64,000 nt of DNA, from the NCBI GenBank assembly GCA_023627715.1, contig JAMAHW010000057.1, positions 166,612 to 230,611 of the forward strand, in the 5' to 3' direction. This DNA is from Periconia sp. R9002. Lineage: Eukaryota > Ascomycota > Dothideomycetes > Pleosporales > Periconiaceae. The notes under the pieces were generated by a model that was given only the letters and a program-made list of their open reading frames with translations, was not told where the DNA came from and made no database searches. Positions 21,829-32,000 of the stretch are shown here, piece by piece. Positions within the stretch are counted from its first letter, which is position 1. Every line of letters begins with the position of its first letter. Position numbers and translations under genes: made by a program.

Positions 21829-22908
21829 TCACTGCGTAACAGCTCGACAAATCTGGAAGATACTATCCAACTCGTCTGGCGGGGTTCGTCCCAATCCACA
21901 CTCAGTTGCGATACCGTATGGCTTACTGATTGTGCGATTTGCAGTGGCCATGCGTGCGACAGTGCCATCATGGTCATTGGCGTGGACTAGGCCAAGGATG
22001 AGTGTGGCATCCCTTACCCGTAGCTCGTTGAGTGGGGCAAAATAAGCATCATCAGTTCGATCCTTGGGGACCGGGAGGTGAATCCAGTGCAGCTGATGAT
22101 GGATTGGGTCAACACCATTGCTAACGGCATTGATGAGATCAACAAGGATCTTCGTGTCGACAGGTTCAACAAAGTGGTGATGGTTAAAATCGCCGTAGCA
22201 AAAATGCATGCCAAATGAAACCTCTGGTGATACTGCTGCAGCAATTCTTTGCACCCTTTCGACAATTCCCTCCTTCACCGGCGAATAAAGAGGAGAAAGT
22301 CCGGTCAATCCCTCCTGCTTTCGACCAGAAGCATATTCCATATGGGCAAGCTCCACAGCCATGTCGAGCTGTATGGCTAGGTCATGAGCTGGGATGTTTT
22401 GTTGAATGGCTGCAAGAGCCTCCAAGATTCGGTGCTCATAGAATTTCTCGGCCAGCTCGATATAGTCGCGATGAACACTGACAGATACTGCATTGAGAGG
22501 TGTCGGAAGGCAAACTTGGAAGCGCACGTGTGGTGGCACCTTACCAGCGGAACGGAGCCGACAAAATGTTGCATATGAATCAGCTGCAGCCTCGTCATAT
22601 CTGGTGCGGCCCAGGTGATCGAGCGACAATTGAAATTTCTCGGGGGTGGCGATATTATCCTGAGCTTTTGTCTTTGGGGCTGTATCATCTTCTCGCTCCA
22701 GATACTCAGGAACTTGGAATCCGATCAATATTTCTTTAGGAAACACAGATTTCTGCCAAGCTGTAAAGCCCCCGCGTTCGGCAGGCTCGCCATCGGGAAT
22801 GCGTTGAAGACGGTCGGGCAGCTCGGCACACAGGCGTATGAAAACTTCCTCGCTCGTATTCATGGGTACACTGCCAACAAAGTGGACAAGAGGAAGAATG
22901 CCTGCCAT
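21829..22908 (-). CDS. UROD/MetE-like TIM-barrel protein
   Basis: Single exon, 359 aa. The N-terminus HFVGSVPMNTSEEVF resembles the opening strand of the cobalamin-independent methionine synthase (MetE)/uroporphyrinogen decarboxylase superfamily. Later barrel strands include VRFQVCLPTPLNAVSV, LAIQLDMAVELAHME, and FGMHFCYGDFNHHHF, whose His and Cys sit where MetE holds zinc, and the C-terminal GIATECGLGR matches the MetE second Cys strand. It is half the size of MetE and lacks its N-terminal barrel. Related stand-alone fungal proteins are annotated only by superfamily; a methyl-transfer or thiol-alkyl reaction is possible but unproven. No membrane segment or signal peptide. Confidence 0.82.
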   Translation of the reverse strand: MAGILPLVHFVGSVPMNTSEEVFIRLCAELPDRLQRIPDGEPAERGGFTAWQKSVFPKEILIGFQVPEYLEREDDTAPKTKAQDNIATPEKFQLSLDHLGRTRYDEAAADSYATFCRLRSAGKVPPHVRFQVCLPTPLNAVSVSVHRDYIELAEKFYEHRILEALAAIQQNIPAHDLAIQLDMAVELAHMEYASGRKQEGLTGLSPLYSPVKEGIVERVQRIAAAVSPEVSFGMHFCYGDFNHHHFVEPVDTKILVDLINAVSNGVDPIHHQLHWIHLPVPKDRTDDAYFAPLNELRVRDATLILGLVHANDHDGTVARMATANRTISKPYGIATECGLGRTPPDELDSIFQICRAVTQ

Positions 22909-23462
22909 AATGACGTGTTTCTTGCGTTCAGGTTAGAGATTTGGAGGTCTGCATCCACGAAGTGCCTCCTCTGCTGGGAGGCATCGTTTCAAATGCTTCT
23001 GTAGGGCTCATCCCTAGGCGAGCATTAACGATCCATCAGGGAAGCATGCATCGTATTTCGTATTACCATCCCAACAAAAAACGAGCCAGCCTATCGCGGG
23101 GAAGCATCATGTTGTGTAACTGAGAAGGCAACCATCGGGGTCAAGTCAATGCATAGTAAGGCAAACGAAACACTTCATCGATAGCAACATGACTACCCTT
23201 TGCGATTGATATTCTCGCAACTTTCGAAATTCTGCAATATCACACCATGAAATGCGGATTGATCCTCACAGAGTATTGCTACTCTGGGTATCGAAGCAGG
23301 CAGAAAAGACATTTGGTAACGTCCTCGGCCAGGACGGGCACACGTTAACAGAAATCTCAAACAATATTTAATGTCCTATCTACGACTCGACAATATGATC
23401 ATTCACAGCACTTGTTCCATGATTCTATTGTCATCACGCAGTTCAGGTACTATCGAAGCATC
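22909..23462. other. Intergenic with SINE-like repeat copy
   Basis: Separates the MetE-like gene (-) from the decayed rhodopsin-domain gene (+). The only clear feature is the dispersed repeat at 23258-23343. Confidence 0.45.
23258..23343 (-). mobile_element. SINE-like short dispersed repeat, copy A (degenerate)
   Basis: ATTGATCCTCACAGAGTATT, then CTGGGTATCGA and TTGGTAACGTCCTCGGCCAGGACGGGCACAC, align with copy B (27770-27899, opposite strand) and copy C (57059-57146). I could not find its target duplication. Confidence 0.6.
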
Positions 23463-24858
23463 ATGTCTGCTCTCTCCAAAGCCGACTACGAGTATCAGCT
23501 GGCGCACAAAAACGACAGCCTTCAGGCCAATATTATCGCAGCAGTTACCACTGGCTGTTTCTTCGCTTATTTTGCCGTCGCTCTACGTGTGGTGTGTAGG
23601 CGTATTAGGAGGTTAAGGCTTCTTGAAGATGACTGGCTGATTATATTTGCGTTGGTAAGTCATCCCAACCACTGTGCAGTGGATTAAAATGACATTTAAC
23701 CAACCAGGTGCCGATGTCTACGTATTCTGCCACCGTAGCTGTTGCAGTAACTCTAGGAATGGGAAGGCATACCATATACGCGAAAGATATGGCTCCCAAC
23801 GCAAAGGTACTACCTCTTCGAGGGCTCGGACCATACATACTAATTGTAAGATAGTTCTCACTCATCGTGCAGCCCAGTTATAGCATTGCGGTGGTTTGCA
23901 CGAAGCTATCGCTCCTTTTCTTCTACTATCGCATCTTCACCGTAAAATCCATCAAGATCTGAAGTTTCATCATTGGAACGATCACAGTAGCATATTCGCT
24001 TGCGCTTATCCTAGTGACATTCTTGCAATGTGCGCCACTGCGCAAACTCTGGACTCCTAGCGGAGAAGGAAGTTGCATCGAAACAACCGTAGCCTATACT
24101 CGCGTGAGTCGATACTTGGTCACCACAACACCTGAAAATCTCAAGCTAACATCACCTTATAGTCACATCAGATTTAGATATTTTATTAGTACCGCAGTAC
24201 TAAGGGCTATCCATACCTATACAAAAAATTGCAATAAATATAAAAATATATAAAAATTAGGAGATAAAAATAACAGCACGTAAGAGCTAGGCTTATAAAA
24301 GCCTAGCGCCTACTATAATAAAAAATATATCTATAGGAAGTAATAACGATCTCTCTAACATTACTATGTCCTAATAACTGCCCATCAAGTATAACAGCAG
24401 GGTAGTCATAGGACAGGTCTGGAGTAAGTCTAGTAGTGTATCGTAGTATTATAGTATTATGAATGTTGTGACTGATGTCACAATCTTAACATTACCAGTG
24501 CGTGAGGTGTTGAGCTCCATATGAGCAGGTTGCGAAAGGCGCAGATCATCTTGAAGCGTGTTTCTGCTAGGTTCAGTGTAAGAGTGCCATGACTACCTAT
24601 GCTTAGAAAAATTGTTAACATGGAATATAATCGCTGTTACTACTTTTGGTATAGTTCGCGTTACAACTGTAGGCAAAGCTGGCGCAAAAAATTTTACATG
24701 GATAGTGGCCTAAGGCGGAATCTGGAGCTAAGTAGAAATGTCTGTTGGCATTGTAGCTGCATGCTTGCCAACATTTGGACCCCTCTGGGCTAAGAACAGC
24801 AACAAGGGCGGAGGTTATAGTGGACTTGATTCGGAAGACACGAATGTCATTGTACTAT
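23463..24858 (+). pseudogene. Decayed rhodopsin-domain (fungal PF20684-type) membrane protein
   Basis: The 5' part reads well: 23463..23654, 23708..23845 and an exon from about 23874 encode helices such as AAVTTGCFFAYFAVALRV, a GMGRHTIYAKDM loop, and TKLSLLFFYYRIF. A TGA at 23960-23962 interrupts TVKSIKI before SFIIGTITVAYS where relatives are open. From about 24160 to 24560 the sequence turns AT-rich and non-coding. The 3' part resumes at about 24630 with VTTFGIVRVTTVGKAG, FTWIVA, a TAA at 24711, GGIWS, a TAA at 24729, and VEMSVGIVAACLPTFGPLW. The whole family is a 7-TM fungal membrane protein group of unknown or receptor-like role. All three stops could derive from C-to-T changes at CGA or CAA codons. 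Confidence 0.75.
24160..24560. other. AT-rich insertion or decayed segment splitting the rhodopsin-domain gene
   Basis: Low-complexity TA-rich sequence with a short perfect inverted repeat TTGTGAC/GTCACAA at about 24465-24482. It replaces about 60 codons expected between the two halves of the gene. It may be a mutated transposon fragment; no ends or target duplication were found. Confidence 0.4.
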
Positions 24859-25748
24859 CGTAAGCAATGGCTTGGTCAGATGATATGAATTATTTGTGTA
24901 CTCTAGGCTCTACGGATGAGTCCATTCCGACTGGAGCGGTTAAAGTTGACAAAGAGGTATATCAGTCATCAGGGCGCATATCCAGTGAATCTCAAAAATA
25001 GCCCATCACTCTTATAATTTTGTATATTAGACTGTATCTGGACTACAGAAACGGAAGGGTATTGAACCTATGTGCGGTACTTTGAGGAAATTAATTCTAC
25101 TACTATTTATTGTTCCTAAAACTGCCGGACCCTCAGTGTTACTAACCCAAAATTTAGCAATATACTGCAATCATAATCCTATATTGACAGGAAAACTTGG
25201 TGAATATCCAATTTCTATTTCTACTCCACCACAATATGTCTCGACTTATGTAGCTTCAAATCCATTTGCGATGCTGAATTAAGACGGATCAAGGATCATA
25301 ACATATTTTTGGTATGATATGATGGAAGGTTTTCTTGCAAACCACAAAACTTCAATAGGCGGAACACCTAGGCTCCTAGTATGTAAGAAGGCAAATTCCT
25401 GCCAACCCTGTAGCACAGCATTGCCTTCTTGGCTTGTTCGATCTCAATATATTCGAGCATTTATTGCAATGCAGACCCCAGTTGTCTTACACAATTTAAC
25501 CCAATAGCGTTCCTGTGTTACTATCTTCACTGCATCATAACGGAGACGGCCGTCTCGGCAACGTCCAATACACCCATTCAAGTTTCAGACACCGTGCAGC
25601 GGCCTCGGTGTCCGATCGCCACTACTCCATTAATCGGGTGGTTGTTTTGGGCAATGATTAACCCATGTGACGAAAGAGCAGAACTGCATACTTAAACGTC
25701 CATTAACAAGCCTACGAGAACAAGATACATACAATCCCAAGTCCGCGA
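24859..25748. other. Intergenic, AT-rich, promoter side of O-methyltransferase
   Basis: No gene supported; frames at 25070-25282 and 25319-25695 have no domain. A perfect 14-bp palindrome GAGACGGCCGTCTC lies at 25543-25556, 190 bp before the methyltransferase start. Confidence 0.4.
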
Positions 25749-27024
25749 ATGGGCTTTTTGGAAAATATGGCGAACGGAATAACAGATTTGCTTGAGCTCG
25801 TTCTGAAGGAAGCGTTCACTAATCCCCCGAAGGAAAATGATGGTCGTTTGAATGCTTTGAAGATAGACAAACAGCTCGTGCGAGTATTAGAGACTCCACA
25901 GGAAACCATCAGATTCTACGGCAGAGAGGTATGGGTTCTGCCAATGGATTTGGGTTGCTTTTTTGCCTTAACCAAACTTTACAGCTTACTAGATTGATAG
26001 ACCGGCGTGCATCAAATGAGTTTACGACTTGCAATTGATCTGCACATATTCCACACCCTCAGCGTCAGCACCAAAAGTGAAACAGCAGCCGAACTTTCTC
26101 AAATCTCCGGCGCAGAACCACTTCTCATCATTCGCATTATGCGGGTTCTTGCCTCAAGCGGCTTCATCACGGAGGTGGGGCCCCAAACCTATCTATCCAA
26201 TGCCCTCACCTGCGCCATGACCCAGCCTGAGATGGAAGCTATGGTCCGCGGTGCATCGGAAGATGTCTGTCAAATCTTTCCCCAATTACCAGGGTACTTT
26301 CGGGCAGCTGGATACGTGTGTTCGATAGATCCGCTCAAATCTCCACTGCAATGGGCTTTTGATACGAAGCTAAATTACTTCGACTGGGTAGCCGAGGATC
26401 CACAGAAGGCAAAAGATCTGTCAGTTGGTATGTCTGCAATGAGCACACTTACGACTGACTGGTTCAAATTCTTTCCGGTCAAGGAACTCTTGTTGGACGA
26501 TCTCGTCAGCGACAGCAGTACTGTTTTGGTGGATGTTGGAGGCGGTGATGGCAGCGACCTCATGTTATTTCGAGATCAATTCCCGGAAACTGAGGGAAGA
26601 CTGGCTGTATTGGAACTCCCCGAAGTCATCACAGACCTTGATGATGCGGAGGTAAAAGGAATCACAAAGATTGATCAAAGTTTCTTCGACGAAATACCGG
26701 TCAGAGGTATGAATGCCTTAAAACCAACTCCATTCAGCACATGCTTAAATTTATTCAGGTGCAAGGGCATATTACACTCATCGTGTCCTTCACAACTGGA
26801 CAGACGAAAAAGCGCGGATCATTCTAGATCGCATCAAGCAGGCTATGAAGCCAGGCTACTCCCGCTTGTTGCTCAATGAAACAAGGCTCCCAGATACTGG
26901 GTGCGAAAGTTGGGATGCTGTAGGAGACTGGTGCATGATGTGCATTCTAGGCGGAATAAAACGAACCCATTCGCAGTGGGTCCAGCTGATCGAGAGTGCT
27001 GGACTTCGCCTTGAGAGAGTATGA
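25749..27024 (+). CDS. SAM-dependent O-methyltransferase (fungal plant-type)
   Basis: Exons 25749..25928, 26001..26706 and 26759..27024 give 383 aa with consistent phases. The N-terminal helical part has TGVHQMSLRLAIDLHIFHTL, which ends the dimerisation region. A winged-helix stretch follows (AELSQISGAEPLLIIRIMRVLASSGFI). The SAM-binding motif VDVGGGDGSDL is at about residue 235, and the catalytic His stands in HRVLHNWTDEKA, followed by the LLLNETRLPDTG motif and GGIKRTHSQW. Such enzymes methylate hydroxyls of polyketides, flavonoids or aflatoxin-like intermediates, but no biosynthetic core gene is near, so the substrate is unknown. It sits between a decayed gene and repeat-rich sequence. Confidence 0.92.
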
Positions 27025-27424
27025 ATGAGCCGTGTTGACCAGAACAAATATGTTGTTTTTGAAGTTTTTAGAACATAGAGGATACTTTCCAGTTCCAGCT
27101 CTACCTGCATACATTAAATAGATACATATGTAGCAAGAGTGCGTCAGCTCATCCAATCCTGCAAACCACCCACTCTTCACAAAGCTCACAAAATCGAATG
27201 TCAAAGCGGTAAGGCAGAAGAAAGAGGGGTAATAAAGAGAGTCGCCAAAAGATGTCTGTACATGATCAAGTGTGAATGTGCACATCACGTGCGACCTCGC
27301 GTGGTATCAATGTAACTTCAACTGTTCTGGTGAATACCTATGTAATGCTACAGCATTTCACTACATCTTAAAAATTCAGAAAAACAAATCTCGGTGTGCA
27401 AAAAATTGCAAAAAACGAAGAACA

Positions 27425-27518
27425 CGACCCGAGAGTCGAACAACCGCCACTTGGTGGATTGACTCCAGGTACCTACCAGGGCAGTCACCCGACTGCTAGC
27501 ACCTAGACCACCTCGCTT
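27425..27518 (-). other. tRNA-like Pol III promoter sequence
   Basis: Read on the minus strand it has GTGGTCTAGGTGCTAG, close to a Pol III A-box, then about 70 nt later GTTCGACTC, close to a B-box, and TTTTTT tracts just downstream. The acceptor and T-stems do not pair properly, so it is not a credible intact tRNA. It could be a tRNA relic or the head of a tRNA-derived SINE. Confidence 0.3.
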
Positions 27519-27769
27519 TGGATGTTGGTCCTTGTTATTATTTTAATCTTTAGATTGACAAAAGATATATAGTCTTTAAAATAGCCAGTATACATGTACA
27601 TTGGCATGCAAATAAGGCGAGGTGGCCCGTGTGGCGTGCGTGGCAGAGGTGAAAGGTGAGAGAGGTAAGTGCCCTACGTTATTTCAGCTTGCAAACACGC
27701 CTGCCGGACTTCTCGCCTTTCTTTTTGGTGTCGATACTGCAGAAATATCATGATGGATACGCTGCAAGG

Positions 27770-27899
27770 AAGCTATCACGTGCGCAAATAGTTGCCTGTG
27801 TGCCCGTCCTGACCGAAGACGTTACCAAGTGTTTTCCCCTACCTGTGTCGATACCCAGGGTATCAATACTCTGTGAGCATTGAATTCAATCTCAATTTT
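27770..27899 (+). mobile_element. SINE-like short element, copy B, with 13-bp target duplication
   Basis: A 130-bp insert flanked by perfect direct repeats ATACGCTGCAAGG at 27757-27769 and 27900-27912. The insert contains TGTGTCGATACCCAGGG, which resembles a B-box, and ends in a simple-repeat-like tail TTGAATTCAATCTCAATTTT. The body matches copies A and C. The long variable-type target duplication, tail and differing 5' length fit a non-autonomous retroelement. Confidence 0.65.
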
Positions 27900-29020
27900 A
27901 TACGCTGCAAGGCGACGATAAACGATTATATTGATTTTCTTTCAGTCAACCCCGTTTCAAGGCGGAACTATGAGCGACGGTCGCTTTCAATGAACAGGGT
28001 TCACATTACGATGGGACTTCTTACCACTATTAATAATCGGGTAGAATGTAAGTCTCATGGGCATTGGAATAATGTTAGATTAGGGCTAATTGATAATAAT
28101 CGAGACACCACGTAGTCTCAATTGATAATGTATTGAAACACCAAAATAAAAATACGTTTATCAAACAGCAGAAGGGAGGCCAGAAATGAACCCTTAATCT
28201 TGCGCCAAATTGTCCCCAATAACTCGAGTCTTGTGACTAGGCCAATCTACAGAAGCAGGGCGAGGTGATGCAAGTGCAAGCTCAAGGCGACGAGAGGGCG
28301 CATCTGTGTGTACGGCACCAGCCAGGACGTTTCTGTGACTCCTTATCTGGTGCCGATGACATGCGTCTGTTATAATGAGAAGGGCGCATACACTACTTTA
28401 GGGCGAGTCGGATGTTGGGGAATGGTATAAATGTAGATACTGGTCGTCATCATTCAAGGAAGTGCTTCACACTTAGACCCATATCCAACAATGCGTTCAA
28501 TGCAATTGAGATTTTGAACTTTACTCCCTTCTTCTAAATCCAATTCACCTCGTGAGTTTCATATTCGAGTACCTAATCGGGGTAGCACGACCCAAACTAC
28601 TCCAGATGACTCACTTTGGCAGTTGTATGACGACCACACCTGTTTAGGAAGGATGCACTGGAGTCAAGCATGTTATCAATTGTACCAAAATGGTTTGCTT
28701 GCGGGTGAAAACTTGTAGTCATAAGTCATACTTTTTGATTTGCCGCTTTAATGCGCAGTACGATGAAATACATCGTATCGTGCCGCCTTTCGTGATAGGA
28801 CGGGTAAGGCTGAAGGGCTGAGCGGCAAGGGCGAGGATACGAGCACGTGACAAGGTGGGCCGCACCTGCGGAATACGGTGTGTGACTCTGACTTCCGCTG
28901 ACTCCATCTATAAAGTTCCGAAACACCCCAAACAATAACCTCTCGAAAGTTCGAACAATGCTGCGGTTGTGACACCCATCTTTCAAGTCATTAGATACAT
29001 CTGCACCGACATTTCCCAAG

Positions 29021-32000
29021 ATGGCGGATCCTAGCTCATCAAGCGAGACCTACGACCTCCTCATCCTAGTCGACGCCACATACTCCATGAGCTCCTACCT
29101 CGCCTCTCTACAATCATCATTGCCGCAAATAATTTCCATCTCCAACTTGACAGACAGCTTCGCACGGATCGGCGTGCTAGCATATCGCGATTACACGGAA
29201 GCACAGCGGGAGGATGACGGGTTGCTTGAGTGGAGTGGGTGGTACGGACACAATCTCCCAACCACGGATGAACAGAAAGCAAGCAATGAAGATAGAAATG
29301 AGAACGGGGTCAGCGAGGAGACGCTCATGCATATGGCATCGTCGTTGACACCCATCGGCGGAGGCGACTTTCCCGAAGCCACGAAAACGGGCTTGGCGAA
29401 GGCGCATCAAGTCATGCGTGCAGACGCTACTACGCTGATATTGCTGTATACCGATGCCCCACCTCAGTGTTATACCGTCGGCGAGGTCTCGGATCCTAAA
29501 AGTAACTTTTCCCTGGAACAAAAGGCGCTTCTCGATACTTCGTCATACGCCGGACACGGTACCCACTTCGCCGACTGGGTAAGCGCGGCGAGACAGCTAC
29601 ACTATGGCGAGAAGAAAGCCCATGTGTTTTGTTTCCTGGACGAGAGTTTGAGAAGCAATACGCTGAATGCAGGATTCTACATGTATTTGAGTACCATGAC
29701 GCGGGGGGCGTGTTTTTTTCTGACCGGGGGAAACATGGAGTGGAATATTGCGAGGGTGACGGTAGATGTGTTGCTTGCGTGGATGGGAGTAGCAAAAGCC
29801 GGCGCTGACGAAAAGGACGCTGCGATTGCCGTGAACTTGGTGCGGTATAAGATGGTGGGGGATATCAAGAAGGCAAAGCATGAAAGAGACGAACTTGCGA
29901 ACTCCTACTTTTGGGCGCAGATGAAGGTGAATGGGAAAGGGGTTGTAAACAGGATGACCCAAATTGCGGCGGAAACGCAGGAGCGTGCGAGGGTGCGGGA
30001 GCAAATCGAGGCGAATGTTGCGGAAAAGGATGTCGATGCCGAGGTGTTGAGGAAGTATCTTCCGAAAAGAAAGACGTTGCTTGGGGACTTTGCGAAGAGG
30101 TATTCATCAGATGTCGAGTACCGGTCGTTGGTAACGGAGCAACTGGGGAGGATCATCAGGCGCGATGTCACGTCCATGTCGCTGAATCCGGTGTTTGGCA
30201 CACTTTGGCGCGCAGTCTGTAATGACCGGGATAATACCGCGAGGGACGAGCTCGTCAACGCTTTCAGTTTGGAGGTAGATAAAATTAAAGATACGGAAGC
30301 GCGGCAGAGGATGAAGAATTGGCTGGAGGAATCATACGACTACGCTGCCGAGATTTTGCACGACTTGAATCAGGTCCCAGAGAGTCAACGCTACCCCTGC
30401 GTGTTGCTGGATCCGACAATGGACTTTACGCAGGTTACGAAGGCCCACCGAGCTGAAAATGAGGAAGACGATGATGACGATCGTCCCATTACTTCGTTCA
30501 GACGCGACGAGCTCCTCGAGATTGGTCGTTCGTGCGATGGCCGTGTCCTCGGTCGGCTTGGAAAAGTTCTTACCTGCCTGACGTACGTCGAGTCTGCAGA
30601 TGACCTTCCATCGCATATCAAAGCAACCACGGATGCCGAGGTTCCTAAAATCCCGCTTTCTCTCGCATCTCAGGAAAACGGGTGGAAGTTCTGGAAGATA
30701 TTGCTGCATGTTGTTCTTCCAGGTACTAGACTTTCTGCTCGTCCCTCTGTTGTTCTGGCTGCGTTGTCCATTCGTATTGGACTAAAGCCACTGTTTGGTC
30801 CCGCAAGCGCGGCCATGCGGTTTTGGCGGGATAAGTGGAACAATATCGAAGTTCCTGAGAACTGGAGTGTGGGTTGTTTGGGGCTTCTCCTTGATGCGGA
30901 TACAGAGTACCGAAAGCAGTCCGAAAAGGACGATGAGGAAAGCGCCGAAGGCCTTCTTCTTCCAGATGATCGCGAGCTCTTCTCTCTGTTACTTGCGTAC
31001 TACTACGCAGGAGCGAATCTCCTCACGACGCTCACAGCATCTATCGGATGGACACCACAGAAGACCCAGGTCTCGATTGGCCATCTAGTCAAGTGCAGAA
31101 GCTGCAAGTTCCCTCGCTCCGTTACCATAATGAACGATAGTGGTAGATGTGGTCTATGCGAAGCATCGGATTGGACCGATACCGCCCACAAAGTGCGAGC
31201 AATTGCAGCCAATGTCACCGCCGAGGACACTTCTGCTTCGAACGCGTACTGGGTCGAGTGTAGTGTTCAGACGTGTCGCGCACAATACGTCTGTTACAAT
31301 CCAAACGACCTTCGGGTGCGGGCAAAATGCTATTACTGCCGTATTCAAAGCAAAGGATCTGGGAATCCTGACCCTGCGCCCACCTTAGAATGCACGAAGT
31401 GTTCAAGCAAAATAATCTGGCCAAAGCCTTGGAGAGACGCTGCACCCACATCATTCCATTGTCCAGCATGTATCAGTGGCAAAGTCACCATCGATCAAGT
31501 TGAGACAAACGCGCAGCAGATCTCCAAAGAGAATGGCAATGCGTGGCTCATCGACGACAAGACTAACACCTTGAAAGATCCCTTCAAGAGAAGCATCTTC
31601 CAAACTGTATCTTCCACCACCCCGTCTGCATTCCTCTCGAGCATCCAGATCCTACCATCTCTCCAAACCCACAACGCCCTTACACTCCACGGAAAACGCA
31701 TCCAAAACCAAGTCCAACTCCTCACCTCCCTCTCCACCTGGATCCAAAATCGCAAAAGTGAGCGCACCCCCTGCAGTCTCTGCTTCACATCCATCCCCAA
31801 CCAGCTCCTTCTCCCTGCCTGTCGCCGCCAAGGCTGCAACCAGCTTGTCTGCAAACCCTGCCTCGACAAGTGGTATGGACTCAACGCTGCCGGAACCATC
31901 ATCAACACGGCCGCACTGTTCTGTCCCTTCTGCCGCCGCCCACCCACCGCACAAACACTTTCCGCCTATGGGAAAGGCATCCACGCCGTCACGGACCTCA

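Larger units (their letters stand above)
27025..29020. other. Intergenic 2 kb with SINE-like element and Pol III-like sequence
   Basis: No protein gene supported. It holds a tRNA-like segment at about 27425-27520 (minus strand) and the complete SINE-like copy B at 27770-27899. The rest to 29020 is unremarkable; antisense frames at 28719-29019 are shadows of the promoter of the vWA gene. Confidence 0.45.
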
